This document shows, piece after piece, positions 29,450-38,496 of a DNA stretch of 64,000 nucleotides. The first letter of the stretch is position 1. Each line of letters begins with the position of its first letter. The position numbers were made by a program, and so were the translations under genes. Under the pieces are notes generated by a model, which searched no databases, was not told the origin of the DNA, and saw only the letters and a program-made list of their open reading frames with translations. The stretch is taken from contig NZ_JAJUWR010000026.1 in the NCBI RefSeq assembly GCF_021390545.1, positions 29,995 to 93,994 of the forward strand. The letters run 5' to 3'. This DNA comes from Algoriphagus sp. AGSA1 (GTDB lineage Bacteria > Bacteroidota > Bacteroidia > Cytophagales > Cyclobacteriaceae).

Positions 29450-32400
29450 TTAGAATTTAACATTTAAGCTGACGTTAAAATTTCGGGTAGTAGGCAGGGA
29501 AGAGTTTTCATAACCTGCCCTAAAGTCCCCTGAAGATTGTACCGCTTCGGGATCCAAACCAGGCAGATCTTTGTAAAGAATTGCGAGGTTTCTGGCTGCA
29601 GCTGATATGGAGAGACCTTTCACGAATTTCATAAATGACAAGCTGTTCATGGCTTCGGTTAGGTTGTAGGAAATAGATACATTTCTCAGCTTTACAAAAT
29701 CCGATTTGAAAACAAATGGATCACCGATTTGTAGGTTTCTATAGTCAGCGTAGAAGCCTTGTAAATTGGTCACCACTGTAGTGTTTGGTTCCCCGTTGTC
29801 ATATACGCCTGGAAATATTAGCCCATCTTCTCCCTCTCTCCTGCCTTGAAGGGAAAGTATGGAGTGTCCTTGTCTAAGCATATTCAGATGGGTGGAGGAC
29901 ATTACCATTCCACCAAACTTGTAATCTATATGTACACCAACGCTCAGTTTTTTATAGGTAAACGTGTTTGTCCAACCTCCTGTATGCTTAGGGATAGAGC
30001 TTCCGATCGGTAGAAATCCATTGGTGTCTTCTCCTCCGGGGGTATTGGAATTAGTGGCTCTTAACCGGCCTTGATCAGTTACCATTATGTCACCATTCTC
30101 ATTTCTCAGGTAAGTCCGGGTGTATAGCTGGTTCATGGGTAACCCCTCAGTGTATCTTAACTGGCCAAGAAATTCATTTCCGGTGTCATTGAAGGAAACC
30201 ACCAGCATGGTACCGCTTTCATTTCCTACATCTAATACCTTAGTGGTAAGATATGCGCTGTTCCAACTACTCGTCCAACGAAAATTGGCTGTTTCGATTG
30301 GAGCATACTCAATCAGAAATTCCAATCCACTGTTTTTTAATGAAGCAGTGTTTTGTTTGGAATCTGTATATCCGGAAGTATTGGAAAGTTTTACATCTAG
30401 AATCTGATCAGTGGTGATTTTTTCGAAAGCACCTACATCCAGCAACAATCTATTGTCGAAAAGTCGTACTTCCATACCGATTTCCTTTTCTGTTACCGTG
30501 AATGGCTGCAGATTTGTATTGGGGGCAAAATTACCGTTTACACCTGCCAAAGTCTGACCGTTAAACTGATTTTGGTTTATGCTGTATGTCAACAGCCCTT
30601 CGTAGGTTCCCACTCCATTTGTGCTCCCTACCTCTGCCCACGATCCCCGCAATTTGGCATAAGATAGCCAGGAGACATTGGTCAGTAGTTCAGAGAAAAT
30701 AAAACTACCTGAAATGGACGGGTAAAATTTGGAGTTATTAGCAGGGTTTAATACTGAGAACCAGTCGGTTCTGCCTGTAAAATTGAGGTATAGCATTCCA
30801 TTGTATCCGAATTCAGCCAATCCGTACAAGGAATTTACGCGGCTTTCTGAAAATCCATAACCTTGGTTTCTGATGGTTCCGTTTGCAATAGAATATAGGT
30901 TTGCCACCACAAAATTACTGGATGTCTGGGTGCTGTTTTGCCACTGCGGCCGCCAGGTGTTACCTCCAAAACTTGCTTCAACAGAGAATTTATCAAAGGT
31001 CTTATCTGCTCCGATTAAAAAGTCAGCATTGATATCTGTGGTGATAGTCTGCGCTATGTCGTAATTGCCACGGTAGGTTCCATCGTCCTGGAATAACGTG
31101 GCCGATCCTGTGCCATTCAGCCTGTTCCATTCAGTGAACGCAGTTCCATAATCATAGTTTATCCTTCCCTGGGCATAGAGCCAGTCGGTTAGTTCATACC
31201 GTAAGGTAGCGGTGCCCAAAAGTCTGTTTCTTCTTTCTTTGAAATATTGACCACCTTGGAGTGGGTAATATGGATTGTTGATGGTTCCAAGAAACCCATT
31301 TGTCCGCAATTCTGCACCGCTGGCCGGATCCACGGCGTTATCTCTATATGCGGCTATAGGAGTGGATATTCCCATTCTGTTGAAGAAGTTGATGGCGCCA
31401 TCACCTTGGGTACCGATTTGTGGTGGGTTCAGATTGTACTCGTTGGCATAATTGATGTTTAACTGAAATTTAAGTTTGTCAGATAGGCTGTGGTTGATGC
31501 CCACATTGAATATTCTTTTGGTGTATTCGTTCATAGGTTGGATGCCTTTTGCATCCACATTGGAAAAAGACACCCTAAAACTTCCCTTTCCGGTGCCTCC
31601 TGAAATACCTATGGTATTTGTCCAGTTTGATCCGTTTTGCAGAAAGTCATACAGTTGATATGGATAGGCAGAATAGGGGCGCATTTCACCATCAAAGTTT
31701 ATGGTAGGTACTCCGTCCAATCTTTCGCCAAAGCCAAACTGCCCATAAGACTGTGCGTCACCCTGTGTCTGGGGCCTGATCCCGCCAGTCCCGATCCCAT
31801 ATTCTGTCTGAACCAATTCATCCATAAAATTTAGCGGTTGGGAACTGGTATAACTAGAGGTGAAATCCACTCCTATGCCTGTCCCTCCCTTACCGGCTTT
31901 GGTTGTGATTATGATTGCTCCATTGGCAGCTCTGGCTCCATAAATTGCTGCTGCAGTAGCGCCTTTGAGCACGGTCATACTTTCTATATCATCGGGGTTG
32001 ATATTTTGGAGGTTGTCACCACGGTCCCGTTGTTGGCCGCCGCCATCTACCCCTCTAGCCCCCTGGTCCATTGGGAGTCCATTGATCACTATCAGTGGTG
32101 CGTTATTGGCCCCGGCAAAAGCCGACTGTCCCCTCAGTCTGATCTGGGTACTTGCACCGGCACCAGCCGCGGGAGGAGTTATATTAAGTCCTGCTACTTT
32201 TCCTTCCAGCGACTCCATTACATTGGTTGTCCGGTTGGTCACTAGCTCATCTGTATTTACCGATGTGGCCGAATACCCCAGTTTTTTTGACTCCTTTTCT
32301 ATTCCCAATGCGGTTACCACCACTTCTTCAAGTGATTTCTCATCTATTGCCAGCGTCACATTGATGATGGATTTTCCCGCCGTCGGGATTTCCTGGGTAG

Positions 32401-32713
32401 TGAACCCGATAAAAGAAAAGACCAGGGTACTGTTTTCCTCCTCAAATTCTATAGTGTATTCACCGTTGATGTCGGTGGTGGTACCTATTGTTGTGCCTTT
32501 GATAAGCACGGTAACTCCCGGTATGGATTCTCCATTTTCATCAGTCACTTTACCGGAAATCACCGCAAGATCCTGATTGGGGGGCTGTTCGTATAATACA
32601 AGGTTTGAGATACTATTACTTAGATCTGTGGATGCGTGTACTAGCCCTGATAGGGACAATACACCTAGATGCACGAGCACAGCAATGCCGTACAACAAGT
32701 AGTTGTTTTTCAT
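29450..32713 (-). CDS. SusC/RagA TonB-dependent transporter
   Basis: A 1087-residue outer-membrane protein with signal peptide. It carries a carboxypeptidase-like domain (about 53-133, ISGKVTDENGESIPGVTVLI to NVTLAIDE), the plug with LEEVVVTALGIEKESKK and MTVLKGATAAAIYGARAANGAIIITT, and a barrel ending in FNVSLNVKF. There is no STN domain, so it should not signal through an anti-sigma factor. It forms a two-gene unit with the SusD gene downstream. The AraC/kinase pair lies ~380 bp upstream in the same direction and may control or share the pathway. Confidence 0.92.
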   Translation of the reverse strand: MKNNYLLYGIAVLVHLGVLSLSGLVHASTDLSNSISNLVLYEQPPNQDLAVISGKVTDENGESIPGVTVLIKGTTIGTTTDINGEYTIEFEEENSTLVFSFIGFTTQEIPTAGKSIINVTLAIDEKSLEEVVVTALGIEKESKKLGYSATSVNTDELVTNRTTNVMESLEGKVAGLNITPPAAGAGASTQIRLRGQSAFAGANNAPLIVINGLPMDQGARGVDGGGQQRDRGDNLQNINPDDIESMTVLKGATAAAIYGARAANGAIIITTKAGKGGTGIGVDFTSSYTSSQPLNFMDELVQTEYGIGTGGIRPQTQGDAQSYGQFGFGERLDGVPTINFDGEMRPYSAYPYQLYDFLQNGSNWTNTIGISGGTGKGSFRVSFSNVDAKGIQPMNEYTKRIFNVGINHSLSDKLKFQLNINYANEYNLNPPQIGTQGDGAINFFNRMGISTPIAAYRDNAVDPASGAELRTNGFLGTINNPYYPLQGGQYFKERRNRLLGTATLRYELTDWLYAQGRINYDYGTAFTEWNRLNGTGSATLFQDDGTYRGNYDIAQTITTDINADFLIGADKTFDKFSVEASFGGNTWRPQWQNSTQTSSNFVVANLYSIANGTIRNQGYGFSESRVNSLYGLAEFGYNGMLYLNFTGRTDWFSVLNPANNSKFYPSISGSFIFSELLTNVSWLSYAKLRGSWAEVGSTNGVGTYEGLLTYSINQNQFNGQTLAGVNGNFAPNTNLQPFTVTEKEIGMEVRLFDNRLLLDVGAFEKITTDQILDVKLSNTSGYTDSKQNTASLKNSGLEFLIEYAPIETANFRWTSSWNSAYLTTKVLDVGNESGTMLVVSFNDTGNEFLGQLRYTEGLPMNQLYTRTYLRNENGDIMVTDQGRLRATNSNTPGGEDTNGFLPIGSSIPKHTGGWTNTFTYKKLSVGVHIDYKFGGMVMSSTHLNMLRQGHSILSLQGRREGEDGLIFPGVYDNGEPNTTVVTNLQGFYADYRNLQIGDPFVFKSDFVKLRNVSISYNLTEAMNSLSFMKFVKGLSISAAARNLAILYKDLPGLDPEAVQSSGDFRAGYENSSLPTTRNFNVSLNVKF

Positions 32714-33092
32714 TTGATTGGGTTTTATTGTTAATAAATAGATTGAAATATCTATTGGAAATCAAACCTTGTTACTCCAAATTTCTCTTATATTTAGAGA
32801 TGTTTATTTCTATATATAGATTTAAAAAGGAGTTTGGATTTAATGTGTTTAAATGTATGTAAAGTTATATTTGTAATCTTCTAAAAATGACCGTCGAAGG
32901 ATTTTGAACAATAAAATTCTAACAGGGAAGAAATGGTCTGAAAAAAATACATAAAGTAGGTTTGGATATATTAAAAAATAGTAATACTACCAAAAAAAGT
33001 GAGTTGATACTAATCACTACTTCAAAAAACGGAAGTGTGGATTACGGACTTCCTTGGCTTTATAGCAAAGCTATATTGGGAGGAAAATTATT
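32714..33092. other. Promoter region of the third SusC/SusD pair
   Basis: About 380 bp, strongly AT-rich near 32780-32860. No open frame here has the features of a gene. It should contain the - strand promoter of the SusC gene; I cannot fix a box with confidence. Confidence 0.4.
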
Positions 33093-34613
33093 TCAATTTT
33101 CATTTTGTAAACGTGTTATATCAGAGAATTCTTCCCGGAGTTTAATGCTTAATCTTTCATATAACTCAAAATACTTCATATAGATAGGATTGTTTTGCCT
33201 GAAAGGCTCGAATGTGGTCGCCATCTTCACAGATTTGGCGGCATTATCCAAAGAGTCATAAATCCCTAGATCAGTGGCACTGAGTAAAAATGCCCCTTGC
33301 GCAATACTGTCCGGATTCACACCTATGCTTACAGGTTTATTGAAAATATCAGCAAGTAGCTGTGTGCAAAAGGGGATGGAAGCAAAGCTCCCGTTTGCGG
33401 TCAGGGCATTGATCGTTCTATGGTCTTCGAGTGTCTTGCCAATACTGTAAATCTCATAGAGTATGCCTTCGACAGTTGCGCGTATAAAATGCCGTTTCTC
33501 ATGTTTGATATTGATCCCAAAATACGTCCCTCTCGCATTTGCATTCCAAATGGGAGCCCGTTCCCCTAAGAGGTAGGGCAAAAACAAAAGACCGTCTGAA
33601 CCTGGACGGGAATCCATCGCTTGGTGAACAAGTCGCTGCATGACGTTCTCCATATCATAAAGGTCTTTAAAATCTCCAAATTGTTTGGCAAACCATTCAA
33701 AAGCCACTCCTCCGTTATTTGTTGGGCCTCCGGAGATATAATGTTTATCAGTCAATAGGTAATTGAAAAGCCGTTGCCTGCTGTCTTCCAGGACAGTCTC
33801 GCTCACAACCCGTACGGCTCCACTATCTTCAATTGTGATGGTAGCCTTGTCTCTTTCCCATGCGCCTCCGCCTAATGTGGCAAGACAGCCATCGCTTGAT
33901 CCAACAATTATTTTCACACCATTTGGCAGACCCAGAGATTTTTGATATTCCTTCCGTATGGTACTTAGGGAATGGAATACCGGCACTAGGTCTGGTAGGC
34001 GATCAGAAGTTATACCTGCATAATCAAGGGCTGTATCTTCCCATTTTCGGGTATGAATATTCAGGAGCCCAGTAGCAGATGCTAAACTGTAATCAAGAAA
34101 ATATTCTTTTGTCAGCTGTTGGATTATGTAGGTTTTGATAGTGATGAATTTGGAGGCTTTTCTGAATCGCTCCTGGTCTTGACCCTGGAGCCATGCGATT
34201 TTAATCAGGGGCGACATGGGGTGTATGGGCGTACCGGTGGAATTATATATTGTGCTGCCTATCGCAGAGTTTTTGAGATCTTCAGCCTCTTTTCTTCCCC
34301 GGTTATCCGCCCAGGTGATTGCGTTTCCCAAGGGGGCGCCATGTCTATCGATTGGTAGAACACTGTGCATGGAAGCACTAAAACAAATTGATATAATATG
34401 GTAATTCAAAGGGTGGATTTTCTCATTTAGTAAGTTTTTCATCACATATAGCATGGTGATAAACATTTGGTCAGGGTCTTGCTCGCTGTAGTCCGGTTCT
34501 ACATGGAAAGTAGGATATGAGCCCTTGGATGAACCAATTACATTTCCAGCCAGGTCAAATGCCATTATCCGAACGGCATTTGTTCCTATTTCTATGGTGA
34601 TAATACATTCCAT
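33093..34613 (-). CDS. gntK: FGGY-family carbohydrate kinase, gluconokinase-like
   Basis: A 506-residue kinase when started at the ATG at 34613, just before the first FGGY strand (IITIEIGTNAVRIMAFD). Upstream codons in this frame overlap the AraC gene and are not family-like. SASMHSVLPID, AITWADNRGRKEAEDL, GSSDGCLATLGGG and LTANGSFASIPFCTQLLADI match FGGY kinases, closest to gluconate kinases by the MHS and ITWADNR blocks. It phosphorylates a sugar or sugar acid with ATP in the cytoplasm. It follows the AraC regulator by 13 bp, so that protein likely controls it. Gluconate is the best guess; another pentose or sugar acid is possible. Confidence 0.82.
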   Translation of the reverse strand: MECIITIEIGTNAVRIMAFDLAGNVIGSSKGSYPTFHVEPDYSEQDPDQMFITMLYVMKNLLNEKIHPLNYHIISICFSASMHSVLPIDRHGAPLGNAITWADNRGRKEAEDLKNSAIGSTIYNSTGTPIHPMSPLIKIAWLQGQDQERFRKASKFITIKTYIIQQLTKEYFLDYSLASATGLLNIHTRKWEDTALDYAGITSDRLPDLVPVFHSLSTIRKEYQKSLGLPNGVKIIVGSSDGCLATLGGGAWERDKATITIEDSGAVRVVSETVLEDSRQRLFNYLLTDKHYISGGPTNNGGVAFEWFAKQFGDFKDLYDMENVMQRLVHQAMDSRPGSDGLLFLPYLLGERAPIWNANARGTYFGINIKHEKRHFIRATVEGILYEIYSIGKTLEDHRTINALTANGSFASIPFCTQLLADIFNKPVSIGVNPDSIAQGAFLLSATDLGIYDSLDNAAKSVKMATTFEPFRQNNPIYMKYFELYERLSIKLREEFSDITRLQNEN

Positions 34614-34626
34614 GTTTTCTATTATT

Positions 34627-35520
34627 TTAATTCTTGGGAGAATTTTGTTTTCTGAATTCATTTGGCGTATGCCCGGTAAGCCTTTTAAAAGTCGTAGAGA
34701 AATGTTGTGACGAGTAAAAACCAGTTTCCAAGGCAATGTCGGTAATATTTGCTTCTTGAAGCTTTAAAAGTTTGATAGCTTCAGCGATTCTGATATTGAT
34801 TAAATAGTGCAGGGGTGGGAAGCCTGTATATGATTTTACCTTTTCTGTAAATGTGGTAGATCCCATACCGACCATAGCGGCCATTTCTTCCACAGTCCAC
34901 TTATGGGAAAGGTTTTTCCTCAGGCTCTTTTCCAAGTTGGTGAATATCTGGGGAAAGTCCCTTCTCGATCCGGCCTGTCTGGTCAGCAACCTACTGATGA
35001 GAATCAGCATCGAATCCAATAAGTGGTTTACTCTTGTGACGTATCCCAACTCCTGCCCGCTGATTTCATTTCGTATTTCTTGAAAGTAGGGAATGATTTC
35101 AGAGGTGCTTATGACCGGGGATTTATTTATGGCCAGGATTTTCCACATGATATTCCTTTCATTTTTCGATAATCTACTCCATTTACCGAAATCAATTTTG
35201 CTACCCAGTTCGGTTTTCTTCAATTTCAGGTGTAGCCAATAAAATGCCCCGATTCCTATATATCCTTTTAAGCCTCCAATCTCTTGGCCGGGCAATATAA
35301 TAGCGGCATCACCTGGATATAGAAGCTCGTGTTTGGAATTGATTACCCATTCAAATTTCCCATCCACTATCAAATATATCCGTAAATCCTGTACTCGACT
35401 TAAGGCGAATGAGCTTAGCTTTATCGAATTGTTTATTTTAAAACCAATTTCCTTTATTTGGGGAAATTGTTGTAATTCCTTTGAGCTATTTGCTGAATAT
35501 ATAAAAGGGCTATGGGGCAT
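34627..35520 (-). CDS. AraC-family transcriptional regulator
   Basis: A 297-residue regulator. The N-terminal ~180 residues form a cupin-like sensor domain (LRIYLIVDGKFEWVI, LLYPGDAAIILPGQEIGG). The C-terminal ~100 residues form the double helix-turn-helix: WTVEEMAAMVGMGSTTFTEK, then ITDIALETGFYSSQHFSTTF and the GHTPNEFRK end. It probably senses a sugar and controls the kinase gene 13 bp downstream, and perhaps the SusC/SusD pair beyond. The effector is not known. Confidence 0.9.
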   Translation of the reverse strand: MPHSPFIYSANSSKELQQFPQIKEIGFKINNSIKLSSFALSRVQDLRIYLIVDGKFEWVINSKHELLYPGDAAIILPGQEIGGLKGYIGIGAFYWLHLKLKKTELGSKIDFGKWSRLSKNERNIMWKILAINKSPVISTSEIIPYFQEIRNEISGQELGYVTRVNHLLDSMLILISRLLTRQAGSRRDFPQIFTNLEKSLRKNLSHKWTVEEMAAMVGMGSTTFTEKVKSYTGFPPLHYLINIRIAEAIKLLKLQEANITDIALETGFYSSQHFSTTFKRLTGHTPNEFRKQNSPKN

Positions 35521-35750
35521 ATTGAAGCTTGCTGGACTAACATCAATTTCATTTGGATAAAAACAATGAAATGGGATTTCACTTTTAAGATTAAATACTA
35601 TAGATCAAGTATCCCTGACTAGTGATTGTCATTCGGCTTTATCCTCTTTAGTTGAAATTGTTTCTTGGTGGTTATTTTACATATTATATATAATTTAGTG
35701 AATAAGTCTAGTGGATACAAGTTCTTCTTGGAATAATATATTGTCATAAA
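35521..35750. other. Intergenic region upstream of the AraC gene
   Basis: About 230 bp, AT-rich, presumably holding the promoter of the - strand AraC-kinase unit. No other structure seen apart from the terminator at its right end. Confidence 0.4.
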
Positions 35751-35781
35751 AAAAAGATGGCAGAACCTTCTACCACCTTTT
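35751..35781 (-). terminator. Terminator after the cytochrome c gene
   Basis: An AAAGATGG.CAGAA / TTCT.CCACCTTT stem with an A run on the left (T run on the - strand). It closely resembles the hairpin at 27784-27816 and stands ~55 bp beyond the cytochrome stop. Confidence 0.65.
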
Positions 35782-35835
35782 CTAGTCTTGTAACCCAATC
35801 TATTTTACTGCTTTTTCTATTTAACAGTGTGTTTA

Positions 35836-36306
35836 TCAAAGACTCAATATATAACGAACCATGTCTTTGGCATCTTCTTCGCTAAGGGACGCATGTGGGG
35901 GCATAGCTGTTTCTCCCCATACCCCTGCGCCTCCTTTGATCACTTTATTTGCGAGCATGTTCACATTTTCTTCATTGTTTGCATATTCAGCCGCTATATC
36001 AAGAAAGGCAGGGCCGATTACCAATCTGTCCATCATGTGGCAGGATAGGCAATCAGAATTTGCCATCTTTTCTTCGCCTGTAAGCTTTTTGCTAGCCTGT
36101 CCGTCAACTGCTTCTTCTTTTACTTCAGTTTCCGCACTGTCTTGGGCTGGTTCTGTTTCTGCTGGAGGTGTTACCACAGTAGGAGGAGGCGAGACAGTAG
36201 TTTCTTTTTCCACAGATTTTTCAGCATTTTTTTCCTCACTCCCGCAGGCGAACAAAAGCACAGCAAGTATAATGGTCGCCGACTTCAATAAGATTTTAAT
36301 TTTCAT
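35836..36306 (-). CDS. Class I c-type cytochrome, lipoprotein
   Basis: A 156-residue protein when started at MKIKILLKS, the Met that begins the lipoprotein signal (IILAVLLFAC). After the lipobox comes an acidic and Pro/Val/Thr-rich linker (~50 residues), then a small cytochrome domain. This has the heme motif CLSCH, a GPAFLDIAAEY segment, and the axial Met in GETAMPPHASL. It would carry electrons at the outer face of the inner membrane or in the periplasm. It lies downstream of the oxidoreductase/epimerase/cupredoxin genes on the same strand and is a plausible electron acceptor for them. Confidence 0.88.
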   Translation of the reverse strand: MKIKILLKSATIILAVLLFACGSEEKNAEKSVEKETTVSPPPTVVTPPAETEPAQDSAETEVKEEAVDGQASKKLTGEEKMANSDCLSCHMMDRLVIGPAFLDIAAEYANNEENVNMLANKVIKGGAGVWGETAMPPHASLSEEDAKDMVRYILSL

Positions 36307-36440
36307 TTTGCTTAGCGTATTAATATCCAAGTGGTAAATTCCATAAAGACTATTCCAATTGGAGAATTAATAAGATTTTTTTACAAATTTTTAGAGAAGG
36401 GAATGGGATTAGTACCCAAACCCTTCTTATTGGATGGTGA

Positions 36441-37553
36441 TTAACTTATAGTGAATTCCGGTAATGGTATGATTTTTCCACCTTCCATAGCCGACTCATG
36501 AGCCAAAATCCCCACACAGGTAATATTGGCGGATTGTTTGGCATCAGGGTAAGGGGCACGCTCCTCTGTAAGGGCGTTTAGGAATTCATTTACCAGGTGC
36601 GGATGGGAACCTCCATGTCCAGAACCTTGAATAAAGGACAGATGCTGGTTATCATCCCCGTCATATACTCCGGCTGTGGTGAACGAAGCTATTTCTTCTG
36701 GTAGCAGGTGCGCATAGTCCGGTATCTTTACCCTTTCCGGAGTTTCCCCGGTGTGGATTACAGAATCTTCATGCTCTATCAGCGTCCATTCAAAGGATTT
36801 CTTTGAACCATAGACATCGAAGCTCTCTCTGTATTGTCTGGCCGTATTGAAGAGTGACCGGGTCACCTCTGCTGCCAAGTCAGAATCTTTAAATTTGATA
36901 TGGCAGGTTTCTATGGCAAAGGGAGAACCGTATTTTGGAATCAGATTCTCATCAATTCTACCCGATCCGAGGCAGGATACATACTCAGCCTGTGCCTTTG
37001 GCAGAGCGAGCACTGGTCCTACACAGTGTGTGGCGTAATGCATGGGAGGGAGGCCTTCCCAATACCCTGGCCATCCTGCCATTTCCTGCTGGTGCGATGC
37101 TCGTAGAAACTGGATTTTGCCCAGCTCACCTTTCTCGTACATCTCCTTGACGAATAGGAATTCACGGCTATAGATCACTGTTTCCATCATCATATAGGTC
37201 AGGCCTGTACGCTGAACTTCTTCTACGATTTTTTTACAATCTTCCACCGATGTGGCCATAGGTACAGTGCAGGCAACATGTTTCCCTGCCCGTAGGGCTT
37301 TTAGCGATTGCTCAGCATGATTCTGTATGGGGGTATTGATATGTACCGCGTCTACCTCCGGGTCTTTTAGTAACTCATCGTAGTCTGTATATACTTTTTC
37401 TATGCCAAAGGCTTTGCCGATCTCCTCAGCCTTTTCCTTATTTCGCTGGCAAATCGCATACATGTTTGCCAATTTGTGCTTCTGGTAAATCGGAATAAAC
37501 TCAGCTCCAAATCCAAGCCCTATGATGGCTATGTTGATTGGTCTTTTACTCAT
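36441..37553 (-). CDS. Gfo/Idh/MocA family oxidoreductase with variant active-site motif
   Basis: A 370-residue NAD(P)-dependent sugar dehydrogenase-like protein. The Rossmann strand IAIIGLGFGAEFIPIYQ begins at about residue 7. The family normally has an EKP motif after AGKHV; here the same position reads TVP (residues 96-98, in GKHVACTVPMA), so the usual lysine is absent. There is no signal peptide. It is 39 bp downstream of the epimerase-like gene, in a unit with the large cupredoxin protein. Such sets occur in Bacteroidota pathways for 3-keto sugars or inositols. The reaction cannot be fixed from sequence. Confidence 0.85.
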   Translation of the reverse strand: MSKRPINIAIIGLGFGAEFIPIYQKHKLANMYAICQRNKEKAEEIGKAFGIEKVYTDYDELLKDPEVDAVHINTPIQNHAEQSLKALRAGKHVACTVPMATSVEDCKKIVEEVQRTGLTYMMMETVIYSREFLFVKEMYEKGELGKIQFLRASHQQEMAGWPGYWEGLPPMHYATHCVGPVLALPKAQAEYVSCLGSGRIDENLIPKYGSPFAIETCHIKFKDSDLAAEVTRSLFNTARQYRESFDVYGSKKSFEWTLIEHEDSVIHTGETPERVKIPDYAHLLPEEIASFTTAGVYDGDDNQHLSFIQGSGHGGSHPHLVNEFLNALTEERAPYPDAKQSANITCVGILAHESAMEGGKIIPLPEFTIS

Positions 37554-37592
37554 GGTTTTCTATGTTGATAGGTTTAAAAAGGTTATTTCTTT

Positions 37593-38495
37593 TTACTTAA
37601 TCGCTTCAGACTTCAGTCTATTTTGGATATAAGATTCCTCTGCGGCCCATTTCTTAAGGAACTCCAACCCTTCTTTGGCAAAGCCATCCTGAGAAGGCAC
37701 CAGTGGCTTCCAGATACAAACTGCGCCTGCCAATTCTTTTACCTCTGGAGTAAAGCTTTCAATGGATATTACGCCTTTATAATTGATAGCTTCAAGGCCT
37801 CTCTTGTATGCGTCCCAGCGGGTTTGTCCAGTGCCAGGAGTGCCACGGTAGTTCTCTGATACCTGAAAATGGATCAACTTATCTCCTGCACGTCGGATAG
37901 CAGCTTCTACATCGGGTTCTTCTATATTCATATGAAACCCATCCAATATCACCTTTGCTTCCGGCTCATTGATATCCGCAATGAGTCTCATCAGTTCCTC
38001 ACAGGTATTGATCAGGTCTGTCTCAAATCTGTTCAAGGTCTCCAATGCGATATCCAGACCTGATTTTCTTGCATTTGCACAGACTATTCTCAAGTTGTTT
38101 ACTGCACGGTCCCATTCGACTTTCTTTTGTTCCGGGGAGACCAGGCGGGCTTTGCCCACTGCCGAATACATTGGCCCAGCGACGAATTTTGCACCCAGAC
38201 CAGCTGCTATATCAAAGCAAGCGTCTAGGTAATCAAAACTGGTTTGGTGGAAGCTGGGATCTTCGTTGGTCAGATCCCTGCTTGTGCCAAATGCCCCGCA
38301 GATCACAGCTTCAAGGCCGTTGTCATTTAGTGCTTGTTTAACTTCATTAATATTGATCAGCGAGGGATCTTCCACCGGGATCTCCACGACATCATAACCG
38401 TACTCTTTTATTTTGGATAGTAATGGCAGCGTTTCTTTTGAAAACGGGGATGTCCAAAGCCAGGTGCTTACCCCAAATTTTACATCTAACGCCAT
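37593..38495 (-). CDS. Sugar phosphate isomerase/epimerase (TIM barrel, ketose 3-epimerase-like)
   Basis: A 300-residue xylose-isomerase-like TIM barrel without signal peptide. Putative active-site residues line up with D-tagatose/D-psicose 3-epimerases: Glu152 (ALETLNRFET), Asp185 and His188 (ILDGFHMN), Arg217 and Glu246 (SIESF). The usual metal-binding His of the HxHxxE segment is replaced by Gln211 (IHFQVSENYRG). It starts one base after the large ThuA/cupredoxin gene stop, so the two are cotranscribed. It may act on keto-sugars made by the neighbouring oxidoreductases. Confidence 0.85.
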   Translation of the reverse strand: MALDVKFGVSTWLWTSPFSKETLPLLSKIKEYGYDVVEIPVEDPSLININEVKQALNDNGLEAVICGAFGTSRDLTNEDPSFHQTSFDYLDACFDIAAGLGAKFVAGPMYSAVGKARLVSPEQKKVEWDRAVNNLRIVCANARKSGLDIALETLNRFETDLINTCEELMRLIADINEPEAKVILDGFHMNIEEPDVEAAIRRAGDKLIHFQVSENYRGTPGTGQTRWDAYKRGLEAINYKGVISIESFTPEVKELAGAVCIWKPLVPSQDGFAKEGLEFLKKWAAEESYIQNRLKSEAIK

Positions 38496-38496
38496 A

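Noticed and set aside
31838..32576. Long + strand frames opposite the third SusC
   Set aside because: They are mirror frames of the conserved plug domain and are not genes.
32962..33183. 73-codon + strand frame upstream of the third SusC
   Set aside because: It starts with TTG, overlaps the kinase end and shows no family features.
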